A DNA stretch of 64,000 nt, taken from JAWPMT01 sp965242775 (GTDB lineage Bacteria; Bacteroidota; Bacteroidia; Cytophagales; Cyclobacteriaceae). Every line of letters begins with the position of its first letter. The stretch's first letter is position 1. The stretch spans positions 372,001 to 436,000 of the forward strand of contig CBDETI010000005.1 in NCBI GenBank assembly GCA_965242775.1, in the 5' to 3' direction. The notes beneath the pieces are model-generated. The model had not been told where the DNA came from. It did not search any database and saw only the letters and a list, made by a program, of their open reading frames with translations. Of this stretch, positions 50,322-60,780 are shown piece after piece. A program made the position numbers and the translations under genes.

Positions 50322-51536
50322 ATGATAGTCAAGTTGGCCTGGAGAAATCTTTGGAGAAATAAGAAGAGAACGATTATTACGGCTGCGTCGGTAGTCTTTG
50401 CTGTACTACTTGCCATTTTTCTCAATTCCCTAAAGGAAGGGATACTTCTCAGAATGCAGGAAAACGTGGTGAGTTTCTACACAGGAGCCATTCAGGTTCA
50501 CAAGCTAGGCTACTGGGATGATCAAACGATCGAGAACACATTTCAGGTAGACGAAGCGCTGATCAATTCCATCTTATCAAATAGCGGTGTGCAAGCCGCC
50601 ATCCCTCGACTGGAATCTTTCGGATTAACGGCATCCGAACAAAATTCGAGAGGAAGTCTGGTTGTGGGTATCGATCCGGAAAAAGAAGAATTGGTGACCA
50701 AAATCAATCAAAAATTGGTGTCAGGATCCTATTTGCAAGCCCAGGATGAAGCCGCCTTGATCACTTCCGGGCTGGCCGATTACCTCAAATTAGTTGTTGG
50801 TGATACCCTGATCATCATCGGTCAAGGATTTCATGGTGTAAGTGCCGCGGGCAAGTATCCAATAATGGGAATACTCGATTTTGCTTCACCTCAACTAAAC
50901 AAAAGCCTGGTGTATCTGCCTTTGAAGCAGGCGCAACAACTATTTGGGGCCCCTCAACGACTTTCCGCGTTGGTGCTTCAAATCGATCATATTTCCGATG
51001 CAGAACAGATCACCTCTACCCTAGCCTCTTCTATCAATGGTGAGTTTGAGGTTATGAGCTGGCAAACGCTCTTGCCGGAACTGGACCAGATCATTGAAGG
51101 AGAGCGGGCGGAAAATATCATCTTTCTCCTGGTCTTATACATGCTGATCTCTTTTGGCATTTTCGGGACGATACTTATGATGACCATGGAGCGAAAGTTT
51201 GAGTTTGGCGTGCTTGTCGCCATTGGAATGAAGAAATTGAAACTTTCCTCTGTGGTTGTTCTGGAGAATGTGTTCATATCTCTTCTAGGTGCGTTTGTCG
51301 GGACAATTATCAGTATTCCAATTGTCGGCTATTTCAATAGCTATCCTATTGAAGTGTCGGGAGAGCTTAAAGAAGCCTATGAACAGTATGGCTTTGAACC
51401 GGTCTTTTACTTTTCAATAGAACCTATCATTTTCTATTCCCAAACGGTGATTGTACTGCTCATTGCCTTGATACTTTCGGTCTATCCAATGATAAAAATC
51501 GGACGACTAGACCCAATAACCGCTATGAGAGACTAA
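50322..51536 (+). CDS. ABC transporter permease, LolCE/FtsX type
   Basis: The 404-residue protein has one N-terminal membrane helix (about 20-40), a large periplasmic domain and three C-terminal helices. The cytoplasmic loop ERKFEFGVLVAIGMKKLKL (about 290) is the FtsX coupling motif, and the tail LDPITAMRD is typical. Length and layout fit LolC/LolE-like permeases. The paralogous gene that follows is 9 bases away, so the two probably form a heterodimer with the ATPase downstream. Confidence 0.92.
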   Translation: MIVKLAWRNLWRNKKRTIITAASVVFAVLLAIFLNSLKEGILLRMQENVVSFYTGAIQVHKLGYWDDQTIENTFQVDEALINSILSNSGVQAAIPRLESFGLTASEQNSRGSLVVGIDPEKEELVTKINQKLVSGSYLQAQDEAALITSGLADYLKLVVGDTLIIIGQGFHGVSAAGKYPIMGILDFASPQLNKSLVYLPLKQAQQLFGAPQRLSALVLQIDHISDAEQITSTLASSINGEFEVMSWQTLLPELDQIIEGERAENIIFLLVLYMLISFGIFGTILMMTMERKFEFGVLVAIGMKKLKLSSVVVLENVFISLLGAFVGTIISIPIVGYFNSYPIEVSGELKEAYEQYGFEPVFYFSIEPIIFYSQTVIVLLIALILSVYPMIKIGRLDPITAMRD

Positions 51537-51545
51537 AATGGATCA

Positions 51546-52763
51546 ATGATGTTAGCACAACTTGCCTGGAAAAATATTTGGAGAAATAAGATCAGAAGCC
51601 TGGTGGTCATTACCTCTGTTATGCTGGGGATTTGGGCCGGCACTTTCATCATGTCTTACGTCTTTGGCATGATGGAGCAACGCCTTGCCGATGCTATTGA
51701 AAATGAGATCAGCCACATCCAGATTCATCACCCGGATTACGACAGAGATAATGATCCCGCATTTGTAATCCCTGATAGTCAGCAACTCACTGATTTGCTG
51801 GATGAGAACAAAGTAAAAAGCTACTCCACGAGGGTCCTGGCCTTTGGCATGATCAACTCTGCGTCTACATCCGCCGGTGGTAAATTGATCGGTGTAGATC
51901 CTGCTCAGGAGAATAAGCTGACAAACATCAGCCAATTCATTGCTACAGGGGCGTTTTTGGAGCAGACGGACAAAAACAAAATCGTTATTGGGCAACGATT
52001 AGCTGATAAACTCAAGGTGAAGATTCGATCTAAGGTGGTTCTGACGTTTCAAGATGTCGATAAGAACATTGTGGCAGGTGCATTTCGGATAAAAGGGATC
52101 TATAAAAGCTATAACTCAGCGTTGGAGGACCTCAATATTTATTTAAACGACAAAGACCTGAGTCAGCTACTGGGAAGCGGGCAAAACTACCATGAGGTCG
52201 CGCTGCTATTGAATGACTCACAAGAGGTGGACGAATACGGCGCACACCTGGCTTCCAGGCATCGGGGGCTCAGAATAGAAACCTGGAAAGAACTATCTCC
52301 GGAATTGAACTTGATGATTGAAACGATGGATCAGTCGATGATTATCTTCCTCATCATCATTTTGGTGGCACTCTCCTTTGGAATCGTCAATACCATGCTG
52401 ATGGCAGTACTCGAGCGGGTGAGAGAAATTGGAATGTTGATGGCCATAGGTATGAATCGCACACGGCTTTTCGCCATGATTTCACTGGAAACCATCTTCA
52501 TGGTGATGATTGCTACACCAGTGGGCCTTTTGCTCGCATTCTCCACCATTGAATACCTGGGAACCTATGGTTTGGACTTATCTGCGATCTATGCGGAAGG
52601 ATATGCACAATATGGTTTCAAATCCTTTATCTACCCTACGCTTTCGGGGGACTACTATCTCCGGATCGTCGTGTTAGTCTTTTTGACAGCCATCCTTTCA
52701 TCCATATACCCGGCACTCACGGCGCTGAGACTAAACCCAGTAACTGCTATTAGAAAAATTTGA
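51546..52763 (+). CDS. ABC transporter permease, LolCE/FtsX type, second subunit
   Basis: The 405-residue protein has the same layout as the previous permease: a single N-terminal helix, a periplasmic domain and three C-terminal helices. The coupling motif is ERVREIGMLMAIGMNRTRLFAM, and the end is LRLNPVTAIRKI. Having two related permeases next to each other points to a heterodimeric transporter. The ATPase gene starts 10 bases after the stop. Confidence 0.92.
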   Translation: MMLAQLAWKNIWRNKIRSLVVITSVMLGIWAGTFIMSYVFGMMEQRLADAIENEISHIQIHHPDYDRDNDPAFVIPDSQQLTDLLDENKVKSYSTRVLAFGMINSASTSAGGKLIGVDPAQENKLTNISQFIATGAFLEQTDKNKIVIGQRLADKLKVKIRSKVVLTFQDVDKNIVAGAFRIKGIYKSYNSALEDLNIYLNDKDLSQLLGSGQNYHEVALLLNDSQEVDEYGAHLASRHRGLRIETWKELSPELNLMIETMDQSMIIFLIIILVALSFGIVNTMLMAVLERVREIGMLMAIGMNRTRLFAMISLETIFMVMIATPVGLLLAFSTIEYLGTYGLDLSAIYAEGYAQYGFKSFIYPTLSGDYYLRIVVLVFLTAILSSIYPALTALRLNPVTAIRKI

Positions 52764-52773
52764 ATTTGACATC

Positions 52774-53499
52774 ATGGATCAACAGCAATATCAAACTGAC
52801 GAAAATCTGGTTGTTAAGACGGAAAATTTGTCAAAAACATACGAAGGAATTGTCCCTGTAAGAGCCATCAATCAGGTCAACCTGGTGGTGAAAAAGGGGG
52901 AATTCATCGCTTTGGTTGGGCCATCAGGATCGGGAAAAACGACCTTGCTAAACTTGCTCGGTGGCCTTGATACACCCACCTCCGGCTCAGTAATTGTGCA
53001 TCACCAGGACATCTCTCAGTTGAGTAAAAACCAGTTAATAGATTTTCGGTTACGGAACATTGGGTTCGTTTTTCAGGCTTACAATCTCATACCCGTTCTC
53101 ACCGCAAGGGAGAATGTCGAGTTTGTCATGCTACTTCAGAAAGTCTCGGCTGACGAAAGAAACGCCCGGGTCGATCAGTTACTACAAGAGGTCGGCTTGA
53201 GCGAGCAGGCTGACAAAAAGCCTGGTAAGCTCTCAGGAGGCCAACAACAACGGGTAGCCGTAGCCCGAGCACTGGCTTCTAAACCCCAATTTGTGCTCGC
53301 AGACGAGCCCACGGCCAACCTGGATTCCAAGACGGCTTTCAACCTATTGGACATGATGGCGAAGCTTAACCAGGACGAGGGAATCACATTCATTTTCTCT
53401 ACCCACGATCAGCGCGTCATCGAGCGAGCCAGAAGGGTGATCACCCTGGTGGACGGGGCCATCGAATCAGATATAACCAAAGAGGTCCTCGTCGCTTGA
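52774..53499 (+). CDS. ABC transporter ATPase, LolD/MacB type
   Basis: The 241-residue protein has Walker A GPSGSGKTTLL (about 49-59), Q-loop FVFQAYNL, signature LSGGQQQRVAVARALA, Walker B FVLADEPTANLD and H-loop STHD. These are the motifs of the LolD/MacB/FtsE branch that drives FtsX-type permeases. It should power the two permeases just upstream. Its stop overlaps the start of the outer-membrane protein gene (ATGA-type 4-base overlap). Confidence 0.96.
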   Translation: MDQQQYQTDENLVVKTENLSKTYEGIVPVRAINQVNLVVKKGEFIALVGPSGSGKTTLLNLLGGLDTPTSGSVIVHHQDISQLSKNQLIDFRLRNIGFVFQAYNLIPVLTARENVEFVMLLQKVSADERNARVDQLLQEVGLSEQADKKPGKLSGGQQQRVAVARALASKPQFVLADEPTANLDSKTAFNLLDMMAKLNQDEGITFIFSTHDQRVIERARRVITLVDGAIESDITKEVLVA

Positions 53500-54659
53500 C
53501 CATGTCAAAAAGCATTGGCCATATCTTGCTGCTGACATTCCTAATTATTGGTCGCAATGTTCATGGTCAGGAAGAAGATCGAAAATGGTGGATGAGGGGT
53601 TACGTGAAGGATCTGATTTCTATGAACATTACAGATGACTCGGTCAATTTTGATAATCTCATACATAACCGACTGAATTTCAAATGGTTTCCTGGCAAGC
53701 AGTTCAATATATATGTCGAATTAAGGAATCGACTTTTTTTGGGTCAAAGCGTGAGGGAAATTCCGAGCTATGGCGATTTGATCGATACCAACAATGACTA
53801 CCTGGACCTTTCCGTCATGACTGAAAACAAGCATTTTCTGCTGCACTCGATGATCGACAGAGCCTACGTGGAATGGTACGATCAGGACTGGGAAGTACGA
53901 CTGGGTCGCCAGCGGATCAATTGGGGTATCAATTTGGTTTGGAATCCCAACGACTTGTTCAACGCCTATTCCTTTTTTGATTTCGATTATGAGGAGCGTC
54001 CCGGAAGCGATGCCATCAGGATCAAGCGTTATACCGGTGTAGCTTCAAGTATGGAGCTGGCCGTGAATGTCGCCAGGGAATTCGATGACATGGTTTTTGC
54101 CGGAATGTGGAATTGGAATAAGTGGAATTATGATTTTCAGGCGCTGGCAGGAAAAGCACAGGAGGACCTGGCCTTCGGACTGGGATGGGCAGGGAATATC
54201 AAAAACGCAGGCTTCAAAGGTGAGATGACCTATTTTGTGCCCTACAACTCACGTTCCAGAAGTCTGCTGGCTACGATCATGGCAGATTATTCTTTTCAAA
54301 ACTCTTTGTACCTGGCAGGGTCCGTTCTATACAGTAGCGGCTCACCTGCCAATCCGGGATTTCCTCAAACCGTAGACCTCTTCAGCCAGGAACGTTTGAC
54401 CGCTAGGAACCTGTCTCCTTTCCGCTACGCCGCTTTCTTGCAAGCGAGCTATCGTACTCATCCCCTGGTGAATGTAAGCACTTCAGTGATCTACTACCCT
54501 AACAAAAGAAACCCGCTGTTTATCAATCCCGGCATCTCCTATTCCATGAAACCCAACTTTGATCTTGACCTGATCTCGCAGCTATATTTCGAACGATCTT
54601 TAGATGGTTATGGAGCCCTCGCTAAATTGATTTTTCTAAGAGCCAAGTGGAGTTTTTGA
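53496..54659 (+). CDS. Outer-membrane beta-barrel protein (DUF1302-like) of the exporter operon
   Basis: The 387-residue protein starts with a signal peptide (MSKSIGHILLLTFLIIGRNVHG), and the gene begins inside the end of the ATPase gene. The mature part has many amphipathic strands and ends in FLRAKWSF, a C-terminal aromatic as in barrels. The stretch VRLGRQRINWGINLVWNPNDLFNAYSFFDFDYEERPGSDA recalls DUF1302/alginate-export-like barrels. As the last gene of the operon it is a candidate for the outer-membrane exit or acceptor of the substrate. Confidence 0.8.
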   Translation: MTMSKSIGHILLLTFLIIGRNVHGQEEDRKWWMRGYVKDLISMNITDDSVNFDNLIHNRLNFKWFPGKQFNIYVELRNRLFLGQSVREIPSYGDLIDTNNDYLDLSVMTENKHFLLHSMIDRAYVEWYDQDWEVRLGRQRINWGINLVWNPNDLFNAYSFFDFDYEERPGSDAIRIKRYTGVASSMELAVNVAREFDDMVFAGMWNWNKWNYDFQALAGKAQEDLAFGLGWAGNIKNAGFKGEMTYFVPYNSRSRSLLATIMADYSFQNSLYLAGSVLYSSGSPANPGFPQTVDLFSQERLTARNLSPFRYAAFLQASYRTHPLVNVSTSVIYYPNKRNPLFINPGISYSMKPNFDLDLISQLYFERSLDGYGALAKLIFLRAKWSF

Positions 54660-54861
54660 GTGGCAATGCCTTCACACGAACGCGCAAGGTATCCACCCCT
54701 GTCATTCTTCCGACTGGTACTGAACGCATGGTTTTCAGATCATTTTGGTGCGTAAGACGCCTGCCAAAATCGACTCCTCAAGGCCCAACCGACCGGATAG
54801 GACCTGTCGGTATACTACCCTTTTCTCAGGGGCACGTTATATTAACATCAACAACTTCTCC

Positions 54862-55974
54862 ATGGCGCTCCTCCTACTCATCGGGTCTTTTCAGGCTACG
54901 TTTTTTGCCACCTTGTTGCTGACAAAGGGTCACAAGAAGCTTCATGACAAAGTCCTACTGTCCTGGTTGTTGGTCATTGCCTTCCAGTTATTCACGATTT
55001 ACGGTGCCTTCCAGCAACTATTCTTGAAAACACCCCAATTGTTGCTGCTAGCTCCCCTAGCGGAATCCTTAATCTATTTTCATGGTCCGGCGTTACTACT
55101 TTACACACAGCTACTGATAGCGAAAGAGCCTGTTCTCAAAAAGGTGCAACTAGCGCATTTTCTACTGTTCCTCGCCTCAATCCTGTTTTTGATACTCCTT
55201 TTCCTGGTCCATGAACAGGACCTCTGGATCTTCACACACCTCCCAACAGTGGCGCCCAACTACTACGCGATCAGTAGATTTTTGAACCATGTTCACGGTC
55301 CATTTTATATTGTATGGGTCTTTTTCCTTCTGAATAAACATAGTCGTGATGTGAAAAATAACTTCTCTTTCACGGAGTATGTCAACCTGGCCTGGTTAAA
55401 ACATATAACGATCGCATTCAGCTTAATCTGGATTGCCGTGTTAGTAACAATCCTCTTCGACCTTCCCTTCAAAGGCGATGAAGTCATTTACGCAACCGCT
55501 ACCTTTGTTGTCTTCCTTTTAGGCTTTCTGGGTTTGAAACAGGGGAATGTTTTTCACGAAGAAGCCACGGTTGTCCTGAGATCTAACATCCAGGAACCCA
55601 AGTACGAGAAATCAAATATTGATGAATCCGTGGCTAAGAAAATCGCTGGAGACCTACGCGCTCATATGCAAGAAAAACAGGCCTTTCTAAAAAGTAGACT
55701 TACATTGGACGAGGTAGCCAATCAACTCGATACCACAACCCACATCCTTTCCCAGGTTCTGAACCAGCATATGGGCAAAACATTTTTCGATTTTGTCAAC
55801 GAATATCGCGTCGAAAAAGCACAGAAGATGCTTTTGGATCGTGATTTTGACCATTATACGCTACTGGGGATTGCACTGGATGCAGGGTTCAACTCGAAAT
55901 CATCATTTAACAGGATCTTCAAAAAGCATGTTGGATGCCCGCCTAGTGAGTTCAAATCGCGAAATAGAAATTGA
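54862..55974 (+). CDS. Membrane-anchored AraC-family regulator
   Basis: The product from ATG 54862 has 370 residues, with seven or eight membrane helices followed by an AraC double HTH (LDEVANQLDTTTHILSQVLNQHMGKTFFDFVNEYRV, then GIALDAGFNSKSSFNRIFKKHVGCPPSEFKS). The frame continues 117 bases upstream, but those codons are proline- and arginine-rich and do not look like a membrane domain. It follows the exporter operon by about 200 bases and may control it. Confidence 0.88.
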   Translation: MALLLLIGSFQATFFATLLLTKGHKKLHDKVLLSWLLVIAFQLFTIYGAFQQLFLKTPQLLLLAPLAESLIYFHGPALLLYTQLLIAKEPVLKKVQLAHFLLFLASILFLILLFLVHEQDLWIFTHLPTVAPNYYAISRFLNHVHGPFYIVWVFFLLNKHSRDVKNNFSFTEYVNLAWLKHITIAFSLIWIAVLVTILFDLPFKGDEVIYATATFVVFLLGFLGLKQGNVFHEEATVVLRSNIQEPKYEKSNIDESVAKKIAGDLRAHMQEKQAFLKSRLTLDEVANQLDTTTHILSQVLNQHMGKTFFDFVNEYRVEKAQKMLLDRDFDHYTLLGIALDAGFNSKSSFNRIFKKHVGCPPSEFKSRNRN

Positions 55975-56032
55975 TAATCTCTTAATAATCAATTATTTAA
56001 CAGCTGTTAATTCAAGAGACATCCAGGTAAGT

Positions 56033-58441
56033 TTATGTCTCCTTGAGAACGTCCACCGGGTTTAACCTGGCTGCCTTGATCGTGACCAGCGCGACTGTCA
56101 CCAGCGCCACAATTACCATAATCATGGCTGGTGCCACAAACCAATAAATATCAGGCTCAATTCTCGTCGCAAATCCGCTGAGCCAGTTATTGGCAAAAAT
56201 GATGAGCAGAGGTATGGAAATAACCGCTGCCAACAGCACGAGTTTCAGATAGTTACGCACGAACATCTCGACGATACTCAACTCTCCGGACCCCAACACC
56301 TTCCTAATTCCTATCTCCTTTCTCCTTTGAATCGTGTGATAAATCGTAAGACCAATCAACCCCGAAATCGCCAGTACCACAGCCAACAGTGTAAAAGAAA
56401 GGAAAATGCTATTGTAAGCCTTTTCTGCCTCATACTGTTTGTGAAAAGCGTCGCTAATCAGGTTGAATTCAAACGGGTTTTCGGGAAAGATATCCGCGTA
56501 GGTCTTATGACTTGCTGCAACAATTTCATCTAACTGATCAGTGGCAACCTGTAAAAGAAAGTAGTTGTGCCGGTTGTTGGCTTTGTAAACGTGATCTATG
56601 ATGAAAACCATGGGATGGATTGGTTGTTGAAACCCTACGGCGTTGAAGTTTTCAACGACCGCCACAACGATGGCCTCGTCGGTGTAACCCACTTTTTTGC
56701 CTATTGCCACGGTAGGTGACCAATTGTAACCACGTGCAGCGCGTTCATTGATGATCACCCGCGGCAAGGGTGACTCGGTCCCAACCTTAGGTATGGCTCC
56801 GGCTAGGACCTCCAGGTCGAATACTTGGAAGAAGTCATCAGTGATATTCGACAAGTAACTTCTTTGGTAGTGCCGTTCCTCTCCTTGAATCGAAGGCATA
56901 TTCCCTTGCCAACCCTGATTGGTGCCAGGCGAAGTGCTCGCACTGCTAATTTCAGTGACTCCCGGGATACTTAGCATTCGCTGCTTGAAGCGGGAGGCCT
57001 TTAGATCAATATCGGTTTCTTGCGTGATCGGGCCAGCGATGGACAATACGGTAGATGTATCAAATCCCGGATCCTGATTACTCAAAAACTTTACCTGCCA
57101 AAATATGATCAACGTATAGCCCACCAGAAAAATGGTCACACCAAACTGGAAGGCCACCAGGGTATTCCGAATAAGTTGCGATCTTTTTTGTTTGAGAAAG
57201 GCATCACCACGCCCTTGAGTAGCTGTCAAAAACGCTGGATACCCTGAAGAAACGACGGACCCGACGATGATAATCGCGATGGCCAAAGCCGGCAAATAGA
57301 TGTCCGATTGACCCATAGCACCTGGGAGAAGTTGGAAAAAACAACTGCGGAGAAGTAAATCGCTCAATCCCCACGAAAACCCAAAGGCCAAGAGGTTCAG
57401 TATCAGATATTCGCAAAAAAACAGAACCAGCAGTTCCGAGGTTGCTGCCCCCAAGGTCTTGCGGATTCCTATTTCTCTTAATCGCTCAGGCGCCTTAGCG
57501 GTTTGGAGGTTGAGAAAATTGATCCAGGCAATCACCAAAATTATATAGGCCAGGTACTCGAGTAATGCCATTCTGGTGGCACTATTCGCCGGCAGCATTT
57601 CGTGACTCAAATCGGAGTGTAGGTGAATATCCGTGACTGGCATCAGGCCAAAGCCCATGTACTCCGACGGTAAATCCTGCTCGTCAAGTTCAAATCGTTG
57701 ATAGTAGAGCCGCTGGAGGTCTGCCGTTAGCGATTCCAGATCCGTCCCTTCCCGCAGCCGGAAATACGTATGGAAAGCGTAACCACCCCAGTTTCTACCT
57801 TCCTGGTAGTAATTTGGCCGCAATGTCTGCATAAAGTCGATCGGACCTATAAAGTTCGCGGTTACTGTCGATCGCTCCGGAAAATCGTGGAACACCCCTC
57901 CTATTCGAAATGATTTGATTCCGTTGAACTGCACATATTGTCCTACAGGGTCTTGTCTTCCAAAAAGCTGTCCGGCCAGAGATTGGGAAATAATCGCCGT
58001 GTTAGGATCGATTGCGTTATCCTGCCCTGAGATCATTTCAATTCCAAAGAAGCTTAACATACCCGGGTCACCTAATACGACCTTATCCGATTTCTGAGTC
58101 TTGTTTCCTTTCACATTGCGAAGAATACAGTCATCCAGGACTGTGAATCGGACAGATTCTTCTATGGCTGATAGATTACTTTTGAACAATTCAGCATATG
58201 GCGCCGGAGAAGTGGCGGCGTTGACAGACAGGTCTCCATCATTGAAAATCTTAAAAGTCAAACGGTATTTACTGGCCACCCCGGGTACGTAGGTATCAAA
58301 CCGCCTTTCATTGGCTACGTAATTAAGAATCGAGATCGCAAAAGTGATTCCCACAATGAGGCCGCCCATCGACAGCAGCGTTGTGGTCTTATTATTCCAG
58401 AGGTTTCTCAGTGATGTCTTCAGTGCGCTTTTTATCATCAT
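56033..58441 (-). CDS. MacB/FtsX-type ABC transporter permease, 802 residues
   Basis: The protein has the two-repeat layout: an N-terminal helix (about 20-40), MacB-like periplasmic domains and two FtsX modules. The coupling motifs are LREIGIRKTLGAATSELLVLFF (about 320) and RKEIGIRKVLGSGELSIVEMF (about 700), and the end is ARLNPVDVLKET. It has no ATPase neighbour. The gene overlaps the preceding minus-strand permease remnant by 4 bases, so both were part of one operon. Confidence 0.92.
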   Translation of the reverse strand: MMIKSALKTSLRNLWNNKTTTLLSMGGLIVGITFAISILNYVANERRFDTYVPGVASKYRLTFKIFNDGDLSVNAATSPAPYAELFKSNLSAIEESVRFTVLDDCILRNVKGNKTQKSDKVVLGDPGMLSFFGIEMISGQDNAIDPNTAIISQSLAGQLFGRQDPVGQYVQFNGIKSFRIGGVFHDFPERSTVTANFIGPIDFMQTLRPNYYQEGRNWGGYAFHTYFRLREGTDLESLTADLQRLYYQRFELDEQDLPSEYMGFGLMPVTDIHLHSDLSHEMLPANSATRMALLEYLAYIILVIAWINFLNLQTAKAPERLREIGIRKTLGAATSELLVLFFCEYLILNLLAFGFSWGLSDLLLRSCFFQLLPGAMGQSDIYLPALAIAIIIVGSVVSSGYPAFLTATQGRGDAFLKQKRSQLIRNTLVAFQFGVTIFLVGYTLIIFWQVKFLSNQDPGFDTSTVLSIAGPITQETDIDLKASRFKQRMLSIPGVTEISSASTSPGTNQGWQGNMPSIQGEERHYQRSYLSNITDDFFQVFDLEVLAGAIPKVGTESPLPRVIINERAARGYNWSPTVAIGKKVGYTDEAIVVAVVENFNAVGFQQPIHPMVFIIDHVYKANNRHNYFLLQVATDQLDEIVAASHKTYADIFPENPFEFNLISDAFHKQYEAEKAYNSIFLSFTLLAVVLAISGLIGLTIYHTIQRRKEIGIRKVLGSGELSIVEMFVRNYLKLVLLAAVISIPLLIIFANNWLSGFATRIEPDIYWFVAPAMIMVIVALVTVALVTIKAARLNPVDVLKET

Positions 58442-60773
58442 TCAGCATTTAGTTTTTCTGTTGGGTTTTGCCGCAGTTGCTGCCAAGTGAGCACTCCTGC
58501 AACAGTCGTTGTGACCAGCATAAGCCCGATAACAGGCGTCACGAAAAGGTCAAATCCAAGTGTAACCCTATCGTGGAATCCTTGCAGCCAATTTTCCAAC
58601 AGCCATTTGACCGGTTGAAATACAATCAGGAAGGCGACCAAAACAGGCAGCAGACTCTCAGCAACTTTGGCCGAGATTATTCTGGTCTTCGATGCGCCCA
58701 GTACCCTTCTAATCGCTGTTGCCTTGGCCGCTCTTAAAAGGCTGAAAAGCGTCAACCCAACGAGTCCGATACTTGCGAGAATCATTGCTACCAGGGCGAA
58801 AAAAGCAAAAACAATATTGAATTGCTCGTACTCGCGATAGGCACGATTGAATTGATCTTCAAGAAAGAAAAACTCGAAAACGCTTCCGTGGAATGCCTCT
58901 TCATAAGCTCCCGATATGTGATCGACGGTCTCCGAGATTCCATGGTCTGTTCTGAGCCGGATGCAGAAATAGTCTGAGGACATGTAATCGACATGTCGAT
59001 CCAGCACAAAGACAGTAGCCTCAGATGGCGATAAGGCTTCCTGATTGAAGTCCTCCGTTACCCCGATCACTTTGAACTCTCTGTTTGTCAGGGAATAGGT
59101 AGTCTGCTGAATTATATTACCAACAGCCTTCATAGGATCCAAACCCAAGGTCATCGCAGCTGAGCGATTGATGACAATGGCATTTTCGTCATTCAGTGAA
59201 GGGTCAAACGATCGTCCCCCTAGCAAGCGGAACTGAAATACACGATCGAAACCATAATCTACCACCTGAAATTTCAACCCGATAGATCCATCGTTGCCAG
59301 CTCCTGAGAACTTAAACCTTTCCACATGTTGGCCATAAGAACCAGGGGTTTTGTCTGCGGTCGATACCTGAGTGACAGCAGGCCAGGTCATCACCTCGCG
59401 CTTAAACAGGTCATACCGGTTCCAAAAATCATCTCCAGAGGCTACCGGCTTGTGCACAATCAGTACCTGTTCCGGGTTAAACCCAAGGTCCCTGTCCTTG
59501 AGATAACTTAATTGCTTTTGCACTCCCAAAGTACCCACAATGAGCATCAGGGTAATAATTCCCTGGCAAAAGACCAGCAGCTTCCTGCTTACAACTCCGC
59601 CGGAATTGTTTACGCTATCTCCCCTTAAACCCCGGACGATCTCTAAAGACCGAGGTAAAAGCGCCGCAGAAATTGCCGTGGATACCAAGGCGAGAGTCAG
59701 GATAAGAACCGTGTTCAACTCGAAGTAGCTCAAAAATTGGAAAAACCTCGTTACAGGAAGCGCCAAGGAAGCAGCAAGGCTCCCAGCACTTTCCTTACGG
59801 CTGCTGCACGTCGCTCTGCCATTGACTGGGCTACCTTCAAATTCAGGTAGTTTATTAAGGCAATGAGTAGCACCAGGTAGGACATGCCAGATAAATACGG
59901 TAACAGTTGACCATGACCAGCACTGCCCAGTTCGTTACCTAATTTTGAAAAGAGATGTATATCACCAATATTCATCAAATCAAATTCGTGGAAATAATCT
60001 CTGGCTTCATATTCTGATCTCGCAAACTGGGTCGTGGTTTCTATCAAAGTCTTTTGCAAGTCCTCCGTCTCGATACCTGGTTCCAGTCGCGTATATGTAT
60101 GGAAATAGTCCCAATACATGGAATGCCATGCCCAATGAGGCCGCTGAGCCCTAAAGGTGGAGAGGCTTACCAGATAATCGAATTGAAAGTGACTATTCGG
60201 AGGTGGGTCTTCCACTATAGCCGTCACCTTGACGTCATATCGCCAACGATCGGTAATGGTGATGGGCTCTCCAATACCATGACCCTCACCAAAAAGTTGT
60301 AGCGCCAGGGATTTTGTGAGGATCACTGAAAATGGCTCCATCAGGCAGGTTGACGCATTGCCCGAAAGCACAGGGATTGAGAAAATGTCTATGATTTCCG
60401 GGTCGGCATGAAATCCAGTGAATGTGGTAAACCCTCGCCGTGTCTTTTCGGTACCAATTTCCAATTGTACACGCTCCTCATCAAACTTATGAATTCGGCC
60501 AGCAGCGATCACACCTGGAATTTGTTCTTTCAGTAGCCTGGACAAAATCACGGAGGACGAAGATTTCCACGATTGCTCCTGCCCTCCTTGCACGCGACGA
60601 CTGTGCACTCTGTAAATGGTCTCATAACCAGGGATATGCTTGTCAAAACTCTCTGCGTAATTGACATACCATTGGATTGCCAGGTATGACGAAAAGCCCA
60701 CGGTCAGTCCAATAAGATTGACTATCGAAGAAAACTTGTGCCGAATCAACCGTCTGAGTAGCAGGGAAGTCAT
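58438..60773 (-). pseudogene. MacB/FtsX-type permease gene broken by a small deletion with frameshift
   Basis: Two frames (59751-60773 and 58438-59766) are the N- and C-terminal halves of one permease of about 780 residues. The first half ends just after the coupling motif RAAAVRKVLGA and then runs into a stop. The second half resumes with LAASLALPVTRFFQFL in a different frame. Compared with the permease at 56033 and the one at 11877, about 17 residues that should follow VLGA are missing, so I infer a deletion of roughly 50 bases that is not a multiple of three. The two halves could still be made as separate polypeptides from a TTG start, but the gap makes a working transporter unlikely. Confidence 0.75.
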
Positions 60774-60780
60774 GTAGCAA

